Of a DNA stretch of 64,000 nt, positions 63,935-64,000 are shown one piece after another. The position numbers and the translations under genes are program-made. Below the pieces are notes generated by a model. It searched no databases. It was given only the letters and a program-made list of their open reading frames with translations, and was not told the DNA's origin. Numbering within the stretch: position 1 is the first letter of the stretch; each line of letters opens with the position of its first letter. The stretch covers positions 17,618,001-17,682,000 of the forward strand of contig CATNEN010000038.1 in assembly GCA_950097015.1 (NCBI GenBank), read 5' to 3'. Origin of the DNA: Macrostomum hystrix. Lineage: Eukaryota > Platyhelminthes > Macrostomidae.

Positions 63935-64000
63935 ATCCAGGGATTAGCGGAATGGGCGGTCCCCTCCGCCTCCTCGCTGCGGAGCACCCTGCAGCTAAGT
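63935..64000 (+). repeat. Possible family A SINE tail fragment at the window edge
   Basis: ATTAGCGGAATGGGCGGTCC and GCCTCCTCGCTGCGG resemble the family A tail (CAGCGAAATGGGCAG..CCTCCTCGCTGGCTGCGG). The sequence is cut by the window end. Confidence 0.35.

Overview
This is a stretch of animal nuclear genome. Its genes have many small exons with GT-AG introns, their products are metazoan ciliary and calcium-signalling proteins, and the DNA between exons is full of tandem repeats, tRNA-derived SINEs and transposon remnants. The lineage cannot be fixed from the window. A repeat-rich spiralian invertebrate such as a free-living flatworm is plausible, but that is inference.

Layout. (1) 182-591, minus: first exon of a gene that leaves the window on the left, probably a TLC-domain membrane protein. 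(2) 1181-8556, plus, divergent from it: a complete homologue of MKS1, the B9-domain protein of the ciliary transition zone, in 12 exons with a second candidate last exon. (3) 8557-12990: gene-poor space with a SINE, a decayed non-LTR retrotransposon (RT plus RNase H) and a small palindromic element. (4) 12991-63023, minus, convergent with MKS1: 37 phase-consistent exons of one inositol 1,4,5-trisphosphate receptor (ITPR). They run from the end of the MIR region through the RIH domains, six-helix pore, CFIC zinc finger and C-terminal tail. About 2358 residues are encoded here; the N-terminus lies beyond the right edge. A small intronless ORF (29515-29808) sits inside one intron on the same strand.

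Most of the remaining sequence is minisatellite. I count about 28 arrays, together roughly 25 kb (about 39% of the window). Nearly all lie in introns, and most introns have their own repeat unit. The largest is about 6 kb of a 22-bp unit (30.79-36.85 kb). Some arrays run right up to splice sites, some share a unit across neighbouring introns, and some are in inverted orientation around exons. Two tRNA-derived SINE families, a mariner remnant and a hAT-type element carrying a minisatellite complete the repeat content.

The main biological points are: an IP3 receptor that keeps most visible IP3-contact residues but has a shortened, altered selectivity filter (GLIGD in place of GGGVGD); two mutually exclusive last exons in MKS1; minisatellites that must contain or touch splicing signals; and inverted arrays that could pair in the pre-mRNA.
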